A DNA stretch of 64,000 bases from Candidatus Woesearchaeota archaeon (GTDB lineage Archaea > Nanobdellota > Nanobdellia > Woesearchaeales > ARS49), in NCBI GenBank assembly GCA_017609645.1, contig JAFCDQ010000001.1, forward strand, positions 515,718-579,717. The letters are read 5' to 3'. The position numbers were made by a program, and so were the translations under genes. Below are positions 31,410 to 41,875 of this stretch, piece after piece. How positions within the stretch are numbered: the first letter of the stretch is position 1; every line of letters begins with the position of its first letter. The notes beneath the pieces were generated by a model. The model did not search any database, was not told the DNA's origin, and was given only the letters and a program-made list of their open reading frames with translations.

Positions 31410-32006
31410 TTATCTGCTTGCGTCAGCTTGTCTTTCAATTTCAAGTTTTTTCTTGATTGCTATACTCTTATTCTGATCTAATTGGAAAGCAGCAAGCAAT
31501 TCCTCTGCCAGAGCTTGAGGAAAACTTTTCTTCTTATTAAAACATTTCTCATAAGTGCCCTGAGCAAAAAACTTAAGAGCAATATCAATTCTTCTCTGAG
31601 GAGCACAATCAACAGCTTTAGGATATCTTGCTCCGCCGTATTCAATCGTAACAATTTCTTCACGAGGTGCTGCATTTTCTATGGCCTTAACAAAAATTTC
31701 AATAGGATTCTTGCTTATTTTTTTCTCTAAAATCTTGAATGCTTCTTCAACATTTTTATATGTCTTAGGAGCAGCTCCACAGCAATGCCCAGAACTCTTT
31801 TTATGTTTCTTACCCTTATGGCCAGGCACCATAAGCCTGTTAATCAATCTCTCAACAATAAAAGTTCTGCTTTTATGAAATCTCTTACCAGCATATCTTG
31901 CGCCAGTCTTTGGCACAATTCTTGGAGCCAGAGAAATATATTTTTGCAAACCTTTATCCTCTACCGTGATTTCTTCAACACCCCATCTGTTAAATGCTTT
32001 AATCAT
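31410..32006 (-). CDS. rps7: 30S ribosomal protein S7
   Basis: 198 aa from ATG 32006, with GTGATAA just before it; the track's 32030 start would overlap rps12 by 20 bases and adds an atypical MRKQESDN. Family features: FNRWGVEEITVEDKGLQKYISLAP, FHKSRTFIVERLINRLM, AFKILEKKISKNPIEIFVKAIENAAPREE. S7 nucleates the head of the small subunit by binding 16S rRNA. It follows rps12, as in most archaea. Contains an extra GHCCGAAPKTYK-like segment between helices. Confidence 0.94.
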   Translation of the reverse strand: MIKAFNRWGVEEITVEDKGLQKYISLAPRIVPKTGARYAGKRFHKSRTFIVERLINRLMVPGHKGKKHKKSSGHCCGAAPKTYKNVEEAFKILEKKISKNPIEIFVKAIENAAPREEIVTIEYGGARYPKAVDCAPQRRIDIALKFFAQGTYEKCFNKKKSFPQALAEELLAAFQLDQNKSIAIKKKLEIERQADASR

Positions 32007-32010
32007 ATTA

Positions 32011-32448
32011 TCACTTTCTTGCTTTCTCAATCTTGCCTTTTAACAAGGCATTAAGACTTTGATCATTAACTTTCAAAACTTGCCATCTCACACCAGGAAT
32101 ATCGCCTTTAGACTTGCCTTTCTTTCCGCCAATACATTCAACCATTACTTCATCATGTTCATCAACAAGCTTTTGCGCGCCATCACCTGGCAAAAACGCA
32201 GTAATCTGCCTTCCATTCTTGACTAACTGAACTCTGACACACTTTCTCATAGCGCTGTTAGGCTGCTTAGCTTCTAATTGAATCTTCTCAAGAACAATAC
32301 CTTTTGCCTGGCTTGAACCAACTAAAGGATCTGCTTTCTTCTTTAAACCGTAAATCTTCCTAACATAACTCTCTTTAAGCAAAAGACTGTTGTGTCTTCT
32401 TTTTTGCAATGCCTTTGCTGTATTCAATCCTTGGGATTTATTTGCCAT
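32011..32448 (-). CDS. rps12: 30S ribosomal protein S12
   Basis: 145 aa, archaeal S12 (uS12). Diagnostic stretches: [36 protein letters not shown] and [39 protein letters not shown], the loop that lies at the decoding centre. Normal length. It is in the order nusA-rps12-rps7, with 10 bases separating it from nusA. Confidence 0.96.
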   Translation of the reverse strand: MANKSQGLNTAKALQKRRHNSLLLKESYVRKIYGLKKKADPLVGSSQAKGIVLEKIQLEAKQPNSAMRKCVRVQLVKNGRQITAFLPGDGAQKLVDEHDEVMVECIGGKKGKSKGDIPGVRWQVLKVNDQSLNALLKGKIEKARK

Positions 32449-32458
32449 TTTATTTTTG

Positions 32459-32872
32459 TTATTTTACCTTCAGTTCTTTAATCGGAAAGAACCTTTGCAC
32501 AATCTGTTCAAATGCACGCAAAATAGATGCGTTTCTGCCTATGAGCAAGCCACGGCTTTTTAAATCTTTTGCTGTCATAGTGACGATGCCGTCTTCTTCC
32601 TGAACATCTTCCAATTGAATAGGCGCCACCAGACTTTTAATGAATTCTTCCACTTTATCGCTATGGCCGGCAATCTTAATCTTAGTTTTCAGATTTCTCT
32701 CAAGATGCTTGACATTAATTCCTTTAGGGCCGACAGCAGTGCCTACATCACTCATTTTGACAATATAAATGACTTGGTTCTCCTGCAAAATACAGTCTTT
32801 AGCTGCAACTTTAGTAATATTTTCAAAAATTGTGATAAAATGCATTGCTTTAGCGTCGTAAACTTTCTTCAT
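32459..32872 (-). CDS. nusA: archaeal NusA-like KH-domain transcription factor
   Basis: 137 aa, matching the short archaeal NusA-related protein, which has two KH RNA-binding domains and lacks the bacterial N-terminal and S1 parts. Visible KH cores: [27 protein letters not shown] (GxxG) and [25 protein letters not shown]. It is thought to bind nascent RNA during elongation/termination. The start overlaps the L30e-like stop by 4 bases. Confidence 0.9.
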   Translation of the reverse strand: MKKVYDAKAMHFITIFENITKVAAKDCILQENQVIYIVKMSDVGTAVGPKGINVKHLERNLKTKIKIAGHSDKVEEFIKSLVAPIQLEDVQEEDGIVTMTAKDLKSRGLLIGRNASILRAFEQIVQRFFPIKELKVK

Positions 32873-33144
32873 TTGAGAACTCCTAGAACAGAGACAAAAA
32901 ATTGTTTTTTACATAATACACCTAACTCTTCATTACTAAACTCAGAAATTTCGACTTTCACGCCAGCTAATTTGCATTTTCTTTCTAACTCTTCTTTTAT
33001 TTCATCAGAAATATTTTTAGCTAAAATAATCTTTTCCAGCTTGTTACTTAAAAGTTTTCTTTTAGTTTCATTCAAGCCAAGAACTATCTTTTTCTCAGCA
33101 AATTTTTTCTTTAATTCTTCTGCGAAATCTTCATTTTTTGCCAT
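32869..33144 (-). CDS. rpl30e: L30e/L7Ae-family ribosomal protein
   Basis: 91 aa. The L7Ae/L30e RNA-binding fold is suggested by KIVLGLNETKRKLLSNKLEKIILAKNISDEIKEELERKCKLAGVKVEISEFSNEELGVLCKK. Position between rpoA2 and nusA is that of L30e in many archaeal genomes and is the main support for this member of the family. The protein binds kink-turn RNA. It is separated by 2 bases from rpoA2. Confidence 0.82.
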   Translation of the reverse strand: MAKNEDFAEELKKKFAEKKIVLGLNETKRKLLSNKLEKIILAKNISDEIKEELERKCKLAGVKVEISEFSNEELGVLCKKQFFVSVLGVLK

Positions 33145-33146
33145 TT

Positions 33147-34301
<1,155 letters not shown>

Positions 34302-37004
34302 TCATTTAGCTAATTTGTTTAACCTTTCAATATCGATAATACCATTTTCAGATCTTGAAACATCAATATTATCCTCGCCATACAAGAATTGAATAATTCT
34401 TCCATTAGCATCTCTAACTGTTCCGTCGTACTCAACTCTCAAATCCTGCAAAGTATTTGCTAATCTTCTGTATAAATAACCTGACTTAGGAGTTCTTAAA
34501 GCAGTATCCATTAAAGCATCCCTGCCTGTCATGGCAATAAAAAATAATTCATGAGGTTTTAAACCCTGTTTGAAACCAATACTCACAAAACCATGAGCTT
34601 TAGTTCCAAGATCGCCTTTACTAAAACAACTTAAAGTTCTTCCTTTGTAACCTTTTTCAATCCTTTTACCTCTTAATGCCTGCTGACCGACACAAGCAGC
34701 CATCTGAACAATATTCAAAATATTACCTCTAGCTCCTGAATTAATCATTGCAACTGTCTGATTTGTTTTATCATCAACGTGATCCTTAACAACTTTACCA
34801 ATAGCATTTCTTGCTTTGTTAAGTCTTTCAAGAATCTTAAGCTCTAAAGTTTCTGCAATACTTCGTCCAGGAAATGCTTCTAAATCATTTGCTTTATATT
34901 GGTCAATAAATTCCTGCACTTCTGCTTCAGCATCTGTTAAAATCTTATTAATTTCTTCAGTAGCGCGGTCTGGCAAATCCTCATCAGCTAAACCAGATGT
35001 TAAACCGCAAATCATCAAATATTCACAGCCAAGTTTTTCAATCTGGTGCAGGATTTCAACAGTCTTTGCAGGACCATAATTCTTATGCAAAGTCCTTAAC
35101 AACAAACCTTCACCTTCTCCGCCAATAGATTTACTATCAATATAACCTTTGACAATTTTTCCATCTTCAATAATAATTTCATCGCCTGATTTAGTCTTGC
35201 CAATATAATCACAACCTTCAGGAAGCAGATAACTAAATATTTCATTTCCATTCAATTCCTTCTTGTTAGGAAATTTTGAAAAATCAGTCACGCCAACAGA
35301 ACAAAGCAATTGCATTGCATCTTCTTTTAACATCTTGCCTCTCTTAGTTAACAAATAATTACCGGAAATAGCATCCTGAATACAGCCAATAACACTTAAA
35401 CCATACCTAGGACTGATGATTTGTGTCTGCACTTCCATCAAAATTTCAGCTTCTGCTCTAGACTCTTCTGTCTGAGGAATATGAAGATTCATCTCATCAC
35501 CATCAAAGTCTGCATTATATGGATTACATACTGCTGGATTGATTCTTAATGTTTTATATGGAAGCACCCTAACTCTGTGGCACATCATACTCATCCTATG
35601 AAGACTTGGCTGCCTGTTAAATAATGCAATATCGCCGTCAAGAAGATGCCTTTCAATAACATAACCTGGTTGAATTTCCTCAAGCAAAGCTTCTTTTGTT
35701 TCTTCAGTAATCTTTTTCTTTTTACCATCAGGCCTGACAACATAATTAGCTCCTGGATATTTTGTTGGGCCTTTTTCAACAAACTTTTTCAAATAATTAA
35801 GATTCCATTCATTCACTGTTTCAGGAACAGTCAATTTTTTAGCAGTAATGTTTGGAACACCAACTTCATTAATTCCAAGCATAGGATCAGGAGAAATAAC
35901 AGTTCTTGCGCAAAAGTTTGTTCTTTTTCCTGCTAGATTGTGTCTGATTCTTCCTTCTTTACTCTTTATTCTCTCAGTAATTGTTTTCAAAGGCTGGCCG
36001 CTCCTGTGTCTTGCAGGAGGCAATTGACTAATAGAATTATCAAAAAAAGTTGTAACATGATACTGTAATAAATCCCAAAGGTCTTCTATAATTATTTCTG
36101 GCGCGCCTGCATTAATATTTTCAAACAATCTCTGATTAATCCTGACAATATCACCTAATTTATGAGTCAAGTCATCCTCACTTCTTTCACCAGATTCAAG
36201 AGTAATAGAAGGTCTCACAGTAACAGGAGGAATTGCTAAAATAGTCAAGACAACCCACTCGGGTCTTGCTGCAATAGGATTTAAACCAAATAATTCACAA
36301 TCATCATCAGTAATCTTTTCCAACCTGGCTCTTATCTCAACAGGACTAATCCTTCTCTCACCTTCAATAAAAGTGGTAGGCTTTTCAAGACTTATCTTTA
36401 ATTGCTTAGATTTACAATGAGGACATTTAGTAGTTGTTTTCAAACCATCAATAATATTCTTCACAGCAATCCATTTAGCTTCCACGCCGTGTTCTTGTTC
36501 AATCTTGCTAAGATATGATTTATATTTTGGAATTTTATCCTGAGGAATAAGAATCCTTCCGCATTCCCTACAAAAACTTCTAAGCATTAATTGAATAACC
36601 CTGACAAATTTCACGTGAATAACAGACCGTGCCAATTCAATATATCCAAAATGGCCGACGCATTCTTTCAACTTTCCGCCGCAAGTCTTACATCTTAGTC
36701 CAGGATCAATAACACCTAATCTTACATCCATCAGACCGCCATCAACAGGATAACCTTCTTTATCATAAAGTTCTGGAGTAACAATTTTAGCAGCGGACAT
36801 CTTCTTGACAATTCTTGGACTTAAAACACCAAAAGAAATATTAGCTACCTGCTTGAAGACTGGCTGATAATGAGATTCTATATTTTCTCTTGAAAGTTTT
36901 TCTTTCTCAATCTTTGAAATAGTCTCTTCACTTTCACTTCTTTCTACTTCTTTCTTTTTTGTTTCTTCATCCAAAATTTCTTCTGCTTTTTTTCTTTTTG
37001 CCAT
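34302..37004 (-). CDS. rpoA1: DNA-directed RNA polymerase subunit A'
   Basis: 900 aa. The metal-binding catalytic loop YNADFDGDEMNLHIPQ (about residue 490) carries the three Asp residues. Zinc elements are CKTCGGKLKECVGHFGYI and CRECGR...CPHCKS. Also RHNLAGKRTNFCARTVISPDP and FKQGLKPHELFFIAMTGRDALMDTALRTPKSGYLYRRL. The first 40 residues are a Lys/Glu-rich extension not usual in the family. Six bases separate it from rpoB1. Catalytic core of transcription. Confidence 0.97.
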   Translation of the reverse strand: MAKRKKAEEILDEETKKKEVERSESEETISKIEKEKLSRENIESHYQPVFKQVANISFGVLSPRIVKKMSAAKIVTPELYDKEGYPVDGGLMDVRLGVIDPGLRCKTCGGKLKECVGHFGYIELARSVIHVKFVRVIQLMLRSFCRECGRILIPQDKIPKYKSYLSKIEQEHGVEAKWIAVKNIIDGLKTTTKCPHCKSKQLKISLEKPTTFIEGERRISPVEIRARLEKITDDDCELFGLNPIAARPEWVVLTILAIPPVTVRPSITLESGERSEDDLTHKLGDIVRINQRLFENINAGAPEIIIEDLWDLLQYHVTTFFDNSISQLPPARHRSGQPLKTITERIKSKEGRIRHNLAGKRTNFCARTVISPDPMLGINEVGVPNITAKKLTVPETVNEWNLNYLKKFVEKGPTKYPGANYVVRPDGKKKKITEETKEALLEEIQPGYVIERHLLDGDIALFNRQPSLHRMSMMCHRVRVLPYKTLRINPAVCNPYNADFDGDEMNLHIPQTEESRAEAEILMEVQTQIISPRYGLSVIGCIQDAISGNYLLTKRGKMLKEDAMQLLCSVGVTDFSKFPNKKELNGNEIFSYLLPEGCDYIGKTKSGDEIIIEDGKIVKGYIDSKSIGGEGEGLLLRTLHKNYGPAKTVEILHQIEKLGCEYLMICGLTSGLADEDLPDRATEEINKILTDAEAEVQEFIDQYKANDLEAFPGRSIAETLELKILERLNKARNAIGKVVKDHVDDKTNQTVAMINSGARGNILNIVQMAACVGQQALRGKRIEKGYKGRTLSCFSKGDLGTKAHGFVSIGFKQGLKPHELFFIAMTGRDALMDTALRTPKSGYLYRRLANTLQDLRVEYDGTVRDANGRIIQFLYGEDNIDVSRSENGIIDIERLNKLAK

Positions 37005-37010
37005 TTTAAC

Positions 37011-38813
37011 CTAATATTTTGCTTTTAATTTTAATTTTGGATAAACACCCAAAGCTTTTAACTCGTCTAATATAAGCTTGAACGCATAACTAATTTCAAC
37101 ATCATTAATCTCAACCTTTTCTCCGCAAACAGGACAATATTTCTTGTCTTTTACATAATCCTCAATAGCGATCAAACCGCACTCTTCACAAACAGGCACT
37201 ATAGTCTTATCAGAATCAAATCTCTCTTTAAGCAGCAAACTTGCTCCATGAGCAACAAAAGTATCTTTTTCCATCTCTCCTAACCTTAAACCGCCTTCTT
37301 TTGCCCTACCTTCTGTAGGCTGCCTTGTTAATAACTGAATAGGTCCTCTTGCCCTGCTTTGAATTTTATTAGCGACCATGTGTTTTAATCTTAAATAGTA
37401 CATATTTCCAATAAAAATTCTTGCTAAATATTTTTCACCAGTAATTCCATTATACATCATCTCTGTGCAGTCTTCTTTAAACCCTAAACTAACAAGCTCT
37501 GCTCTTAATGCTTCTTCAGGCTCGTTATCAAAAGTAGTTGCGTCAATATATCTCCCTGCCAATGCTCCTGTTTTTCCTGCTAATAATTCTAACATATGAG
37601 AAACAGTCATTCTGCTTGGAATACCATGAGGAGAGAAAATTATATCAGGCACGATACCTTTAGCACTATAAGGCATATCACTTTCAGGAACAATCAAGCC
37701 TACAACACCTTTTTGACCATGACTGCTTACAAACTTATCACCAACTTCAGGAATTCTAGGATCCCTAATCCTTACCTGAACAAGTTTATTACCTTCTTCA
37801 TTTTCAGTAACAGCAACAAAATCAATAATACCTCGTTCGCCATGCCTTAAAGAAATACTGCTCTCTCTTCTAATATTAGAAGCTAAACTATATTCATCTA
37901 AAGAACTCAAGAATCTAGGAGGGCTGACTTTGCCAATCAGGACATCCTCTTCCTTAACTTTCGCTTCTGGAAAGACAATGCCGTCATCTTCAAGCAGCCT
38001 GTAATCCTGCTCGCTTTTATATCCTTTAACATCTTTATCAGGAATAGAAATTTGATCCATCAAGCCGCCAGAATATCTAAGCTCTTCACTAATCGCAGGT
38101 CTGTAATAAGTAGCTCTGCCAAAACCTCTATCAATACTGCCTTTATTAATCACAACAGCGTCTTCCATGTTATAACCTTTGTAAGTCATCACAGCAACAA
38201 TAATATTTTGACCGCTAGGATGTTTATCATAATTAGAAAGTTCGTGCATAATACTTTGAGCAAGAGGCATTTGAGGATAATGAAGAAGATTCACGTCCAT
38301 ATCCATCCTTTGAGGGAAATTTGCAGTGTACAAACCAACACTCTGCTTAAGATTCTTATTTCCAATAATCAAACGAGCTCCCTGCAAATAATCACCAAAA
38401 GGAACTAAACTTGTAGCTAAACCAAACATTGCAAGAGGAGAAATTTCCAAATGAGTATGCTCTGGAGTTAACTCATCTTCCCTAAAAGCAACCAAAGAAT
38501 TTTCTTCTTCTGCAGCATCAAGAAACTCAATAATGCCCTGCTGGACTAAATCCGTCCAATTAATTTCATTTTTTTGAAGTTGTTTAATATGCTTGTCTGT
38601 AAGTAAAGGGATGCCTTCTTTAACAATAATCAAAGGTCTTAAAACCCTTCCCCTGCTTGATTCAATCATTAACTGATCCAACTCATGATCGTAAGAAACA
38701 TTAGCTTGATAATGAATTCCGCCCTGCCTTCTCTCGCTCTTAAAAGACTCTATAAACTCGTCTTTATTCTCAACGTCTCCAGCAAACTTTCCATTAAGGA
38801 AGACTTCAGTCAT
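37011..38813 (-). CDS. rpoB1: DNA-directed RNA polymerase subunit B'
   Basis: 600 aa, the C-terminal half of the beta homologue. Motifs: NIIVAVMTYKGYNMEDAVVINKGSIDRG, EVGDKFVSSHGQKGVVG (about 356), FSPHGIPSRMTVSHMLELLAGK, RLGEMEKDTFVAHGASLLLKERF and the C-terminal zinc ribbon CEECGLI...CPVCGEK. It overlaps rpoB2 by 4 bases (ATGA), so the B subunit is encoded as two coupled genes, as in methanogens and many other euryarchaea and DPANN. Not a frameshift: both fragments end at the usual split point. Confidence 0.97.
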   Translation of the reverse strand: MTEVFLNGKFAGDVENKDEFIESFKSERRQGGIHYQANVSYDHELDQLMIESSRGRVLRPLIIVKEGIPLLTDKHIKQLQKNEINWTDLVQQGIIEFLDAAEEENSLVAFREDELTPEHTHLEISPLAMFGLATSLVPFGDYLQGARLIIGNKNLKQSVGLYTANFPQRMDMDVNLLHYPQMPLAQSIMHELSNYDKHPSGQNIIVAVMTYKGYNMEDAVVINKGSIDRGFGRATYYRPAISEELRYSGGLMDQISIPDKDVKGYKSEQDYRLLEDDGIVFPEAKVKEEDVLIGKVSPPRFLSSLDEYSLASNIRRESSISLRHGERGIIDFVAVTENEEGNKLVQVRIRDPRIPEVGDKFVSSHGQKGVVGLIVPESDMPYSAKGIVPDIIFSPHGIPSRMTVSHMLELLAGKTGALAGRYIDATTFDNEPEEALRAELVSLGFKEDCTEMMYNGITGEKYLARIFIGNMYYLRLKHMVANKIQSRARGPIQLLTRQPTEGRAKEGGLRLGEMEKDTFVAHGASLLLKERFDSDKTIVPVCEECGLIAIEDYVKDKKYCPVCGEKVEINDVEISYAFKLILDELKALGVYPKLKLKAKY

Positions 38814-40300
38814 TGTTTAATCTCCTCCTTTAAACCAAAAGTTTTCATTGCTTGAATAAGATCTTTTTCTTTAGTTGCTCCTGATACTGATGATAAAATT
38901 GCAAGGTTTTTTCTAAGACCAATATTAGTACCTTCTGGAGTTTCTGCAGGACATAATCTGCCTAAATGAGTCGCGTGCAATTCTCTTGCTTCAAAATTTT
39001 CCTGAGAAGAAGACAAGGGGCTGACAACTCTTTGCAAATAAGACATAGTATTCAAGAAATTTAATCTCTGAATTCTTTGGCTAACTCCTTTTCTTCCGCC
39101 AACCCAATTACCTGTGGCCATAGCTCCATAAAGCCTGTTAGTCAAAAGTTTATCCCTGATAATTGCTTTAACACTAGGGAATTTCCCTCTCTTCACAATT
39201 CTTTGGAAGTTGTAAAGCATATCGCCGACAAGAACTTTTAAGTTAGTCCTGAACAAGTCAGAAAGAAGCTCTCCTGAAAGTTTAATTCTTTTATTCATGT
39301 AATGATCTTTATCATCTTTGCTTTTTTCTCCTCTTGCGACCATAATATATTTCTTCAAATACTTGCAGATGTTTTTTGCTTTAGCCCGCCTATTTTCCTT
39401 ATCTGTACCAATGTGAGGAAGCAAATACTTATCAATAATCTCCTGAATTCTTTCAAGCCTTGCTTCTTTAGGCTGAGTCAAACCAATTTGTTTACCTAAT
39501 TTATCTAATGCTTCTTCTTCTGTTTTAACATCAGAAAAAGAGAACAAATTAATCAAGACACTGTCATCCTGTCTTTCCTTGAAAATTTCAGTCATTATCT
39601 CTTCATCTTTCAGCATGCCTAAAGCTTTCAATAAAAGCATAATAGGAGTTCTTTTTACTCTAGTAAAACTAATATAAAATAAAGAATCTTTCATCTGTTC
39701 AACTGTATGAGGAATCTTATAAGGTCCAAATTCACTAAAAACTTTTCCGATGAATTTCACAGGCCCGTCACTCTTTTCAACCAAAAACCTGTTAGCACCT
39801 AAATCTTCAATATGAACCAACACTCTTTCTGTGCCATTGATTAAAAAATATCCGCCAGAATCATCTGGATCCTCGCCTTTCTTTATTAGATCTTCTCTAT
39901 TCAACTTATTCAAATAACAAAACTTACTATGCATCATTATAGGCATACTTCCAACTTGCGTTGTGAACGTTTCTCTTTGAACATTATTAATATGAGAACT
40001 TACTTCAATAAATACAGGAGCAGCATAACTTAATTTTCTCAATCTGGCTTCTACAGGATAAACAGGCCTTTTGCTTCCGTCAGCTTCAGTAATTTCCGGA
40101 CGGCCAATCCAAATCTTATCAAGCTTTATTTTAAAACTCTCAACATTAGGAGGAATGATAGTAGGTTCTATTTCCTTGTTTTCATCTAAAATCTTTTGAA
40201 GTTCATGCTCGATAAAATAATTAAAAGACTCAATTGTAGATTTAACAAAACCATTATCTTCTAAAAATTTCTTTATCAAGAGTTTACTGTAACTAGCCAT
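38810..40300 (-). CDS. rpoB2: DNA-directed RNA polymerase subunit B''
   Basis: 496 aa, the N-terminal half of the beta homologue: SHINNVQRETFTTQVGSMPIMMHSKFCYL, GGYFLINGTERVLVHIEDL, GNWVGGRKGVSQRIQRLNFLNTMSYLQRVVSPLSSSQENFEARELHATHLGRLCPAETPEGTNIGLRKNLA. The last part is the rifampicin-pocket/fork region. It overlaps rpoH by one base at its start and rpoB1 by four at its end. Confidence 0.97.
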   Translation of the reverse strand: MASYSKLLIKKFLEDNGFVKSTIESFNYFIEHELQKILDENKEIEPTIIPPNVESFKIKLDKIWIGRPEITEADGSKRPVYPVEARLRKLSYAAPVFIEVSSHINNVQRETFTTQVGSMPIMMHSKFCYLNKLNREDLIKKGEDPDDSGGYFLINGTERVLVHIEDLGANRFLVEKSDGPVKFIGKVFSEFGPYKIPHTVEQMKDSLFYISFTRVKRTPIMLLLKALGMLKDEEIMTEIFKERQDDSVLINLFSFSDVKTEEEALDKLGKQIGLTQPKEARLERIQEIIDKYLLPHIGTDKENRRAKAKNICKYLKKYIMVARGEKSKDDKDHYMNKRIKLSGELLSDLFRTNLKVLVGDMLYNFQRIVKRGKFPSVKAIIRDKLLTNRLYGAMATGNWVGGRKGVSQRIQRLNFLNTMSYLQRVVSPLSSSQENFEARELHATHLGRLCPAETPEGTNIGLRKNLAILSSVSGATKEKDLIQAMKTFGLKEEIKQ

Positions 40301-40548
40301 TACACAACCCTCCGATAAAAAATAGTAGTGCCTGCTGTAGCACTTGCCCTAGTGATCTTGATAATTTCATCTTCGTTCACATCTAATCCTGTTAATGCAG
40401 GATCTGTCTTCAGTATCCTAGGAAGGTTGTCAAGAACCAAACCATGCTTTTCAAACAATTCTTTTTTCTCTTTCTCACTAGTTTTAGAATGTTTAGGGAC
40501 TAGAATGTGTTTTGAAACATCAGATTTTTGAATCATTTTTTTCACCAT
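40300..40548 (-). CDS. rpoH: DNA-directed RNA polymerase subunit H
   Basis: 82 aa, the archaeal Rpb5 C-terminal homologue: VSKHILVPKHSKTSEKEKKELFEKHGLVLDNLPRILKTDPALTGLDVNEDEIIKITRASATAGTTIFYRRVV, complete to the RxxV end. It leads the operon rpoH-B''-B'-A'-A''-L30e-nusA-rps12-rps7. A GGTGA ribosome-binding site precedes the ATG, and GTTTTAATG (about 40577-40585) beside the tRNA-Lys 3' end could be its TATA box. Confidence 0.95.
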   Translation of the reverse strand: MVKKMIQKSDVSKHILVPKHSKTSEKEKKELFEKHGLVLDNLPRILKTDPALTGLDVNEDEIIKITRASATAGTTIFYRRVV

Positions 40549-40585
40549 ATTTCCAAAAAATTTTAAGGTAGTTTGACATTAAAAC

Positions 40586-40703
40586 CGGACCGGAAGGGAT
40601 TCGAACCCTCGACCACTCGGTTACTTCAGCAACCAAGTGCATCATATACATGACCTGGTGTGAAATAAAAGCCGAGTGCTCTACCAGGCTGAGCTACCGG
40701 TCC
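40586..40703 (-). tRNA. tRNA-Lys (anticodon TTT) with 44-nt intron
   Basis: On the minus strand: acceptor GGACCGG/CCGGTCC, discriminator G, D arm GCTC...GAGC, anticodon stem CTCGG/CCGAG, loop CTTTTA-A with anticodon TTT, T arm GAGGG TTCGAAT CCCTT. A 44-base intron lies between positions 37 and 38. CTTT of the loop pairs with GAAG of the intron, with 3-base bulges on both sides (TAT and TAA), a canonical bulge-helix-bulge site. The rpoH operon starts just downstream. No displaced 3' end is seen behind this tRNA. Confidence 0.94.
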
Positions 40704-40888
40704 AAGTATGAATTTTACAATTTTTTTTATTTTATTTACCGTTGCGAAAATGACATTATTACTAGAATGATTTTGTGCAGTGTCTCCCCTCATGAGCAAA
40801 AAGTCTATTTTCGGCATTTGATTCCACTCTAAGTTTATAAGCGATTTATAAATTTTTCGGTTTTTTGCTTGTTTTTCTGCCCAAAATG

Positions 40889-40930
40889 TTTAAATATACA
40901 ATCTATATATTGATATATATAAAAGAGGTG
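40889..40930 (+). promoter_or_regulatory. promoter and ribosome-binding site of the galT operon
   Basis: A TATA-like TTTAAATATA (40889-40898) lies about 25 bases before an expected start near 40922, and AGAGGTG (924-930) is six bases before the TTG start of galT. This short leader decides the TTG start over the track's upstream one. Confidence 0.5.
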
Positions 40931-40936
40931 CAAAAC

Positions 40937-41875
40937 TTGGGAGAGCTTAGAAAGGATTATATTCTGGACAAATGGGTATATTATGCTCCTGGCAGACGCG
41001 CCAGACCAAAAGAATTATCCGCAGCATTTAGTGAAAAGCATAAAGTTGATTATTTTGCTCCAGGAAATGAAAAACAGACGCCTACTGAAATTGGTCGAGT
41101 TCCAGATAGCAAAGGAGGCTGGAAAATGCGCTGGTTTGAGAATAAATTTCCTGCATTAATGCCTGAAGGGAATTCCAGCATCATCAAAGACAATGCTTTT
41201 TTTACTCATTCCTTTTCTTATGGTTATCATGAAATTATTGTTGAGACTCCTGATGGTGAGAAACAACTTCAAGATTTTTCTGTTAAAGACACAGCCAAGT
41301 TACTTGAAGTATATTCGAAAAGAATACTTGATTTAGAAAGCAAAGAAAACATCAAATATGTTCTTGTCTTCAAGAATTTCGGCATGAAAGCAGGAGCAAG
41401 CATTGTGCACTCGCACAGCCAAGTGATGGCCACATCTATTATTCCTCCATTAGTTGCTGCGAAAATAACTGCAAGCAATAAATTTGTTGACTGTCCATAC
41501 TGCAAAATTATAGAAGCTGAAAAAAACAGTCCGAGGTTTTGTTTTGAAAATGATTTTGCAATTGCAATTTGTCCGTATGCCTCTTTCTATAATTATGAAT
41601 GCTGGATATTTTCAAAAAAACATTTGACTTGTTTTGAAGATTTTGATTTTGAAAAAACAGCAGAATTATTGCATAAAATTCTTTCTAAATTAAAAGAAGT
41701 AAATGCAAGCTATTGTTTTGCAATCCATTATTCCCCAAAAGACGCTAATCTGCACTGCCATATTGCAGTCACTCCTCAAATAGCGACATGGGGAGGTTTT
41801 GAAAGAGGAGGAGGTTTTGTGATAAACACAGTCACACCAGAAGATGCTGCGAAATTCTATCAGGGACAGGAATAA
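40937..41875 (+). CDS. galT: galactose-1-phosphate uridylyltransferase
   Basis: 312 aa from TTG 40937, supported by AGAGGTG upstream; the track's earlier start adds a hydrophobic MLVFLPKMFKYTIYILIYIK stretch that overlaps the promoter. GalT features: LRKDYILDKWVYYAPGRRARP, FENKFPAL, active-site HSHSQ (about 158) and the second HIT-like half with HYSPKDANLHCHIAVTPQ. CPYCKI is a zinc-ligand pair. It swaps UMP between UDP-glucose and galactose-1-phosphate, or acts on a related sugar phosphate. Operon with the glucosidase gene, which it overlaps. Confidence 0.87.
   Translation: MGELRKDYILDKWVYYAPGRRARPKELSAAFSEKHKVDYFAPGNEKQTPTEIGRVPDSKGGWKMRWFENKFPALMPEGNSSIIKDNAFFTHSFSYGYHEIIVETPDGEKQLQDFSVKDTAKLLEVYSKRILDLESKENIKYVLVFKNFGMKAGASIVHSHSQVMATSIIPPLVAAKITASNKFVDCPYCKIIEAEKNSPRFCFENDFAIAICPYASFYNYECWIFSKKHLTCFEDFDFEKTAELLHKILSKLKEVNASYCFAIHYSPKDANLHCHIAVTPQIATWGGFERGGGFVINTVTPEDAAKFYQGQE

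Noticed and set aside
31245-31481. 78-aa plus-strand ORF rich in Ser
   Set aside because: Shadow of the Glu/Lys-rich small gene and the end of rps7.
37011-40300. rpoB broken by a frameshift
   Set aside because: B'' and B' overlap by ATGA at the standard archaeal split point, and each is complete.
40865-40936. N-terminal hydrophobic extension of GalT
   Set aside because: It overlaps the TATA region; TTG 40937 has AGAGGTG at proper spacing and starts at the family's usual point.
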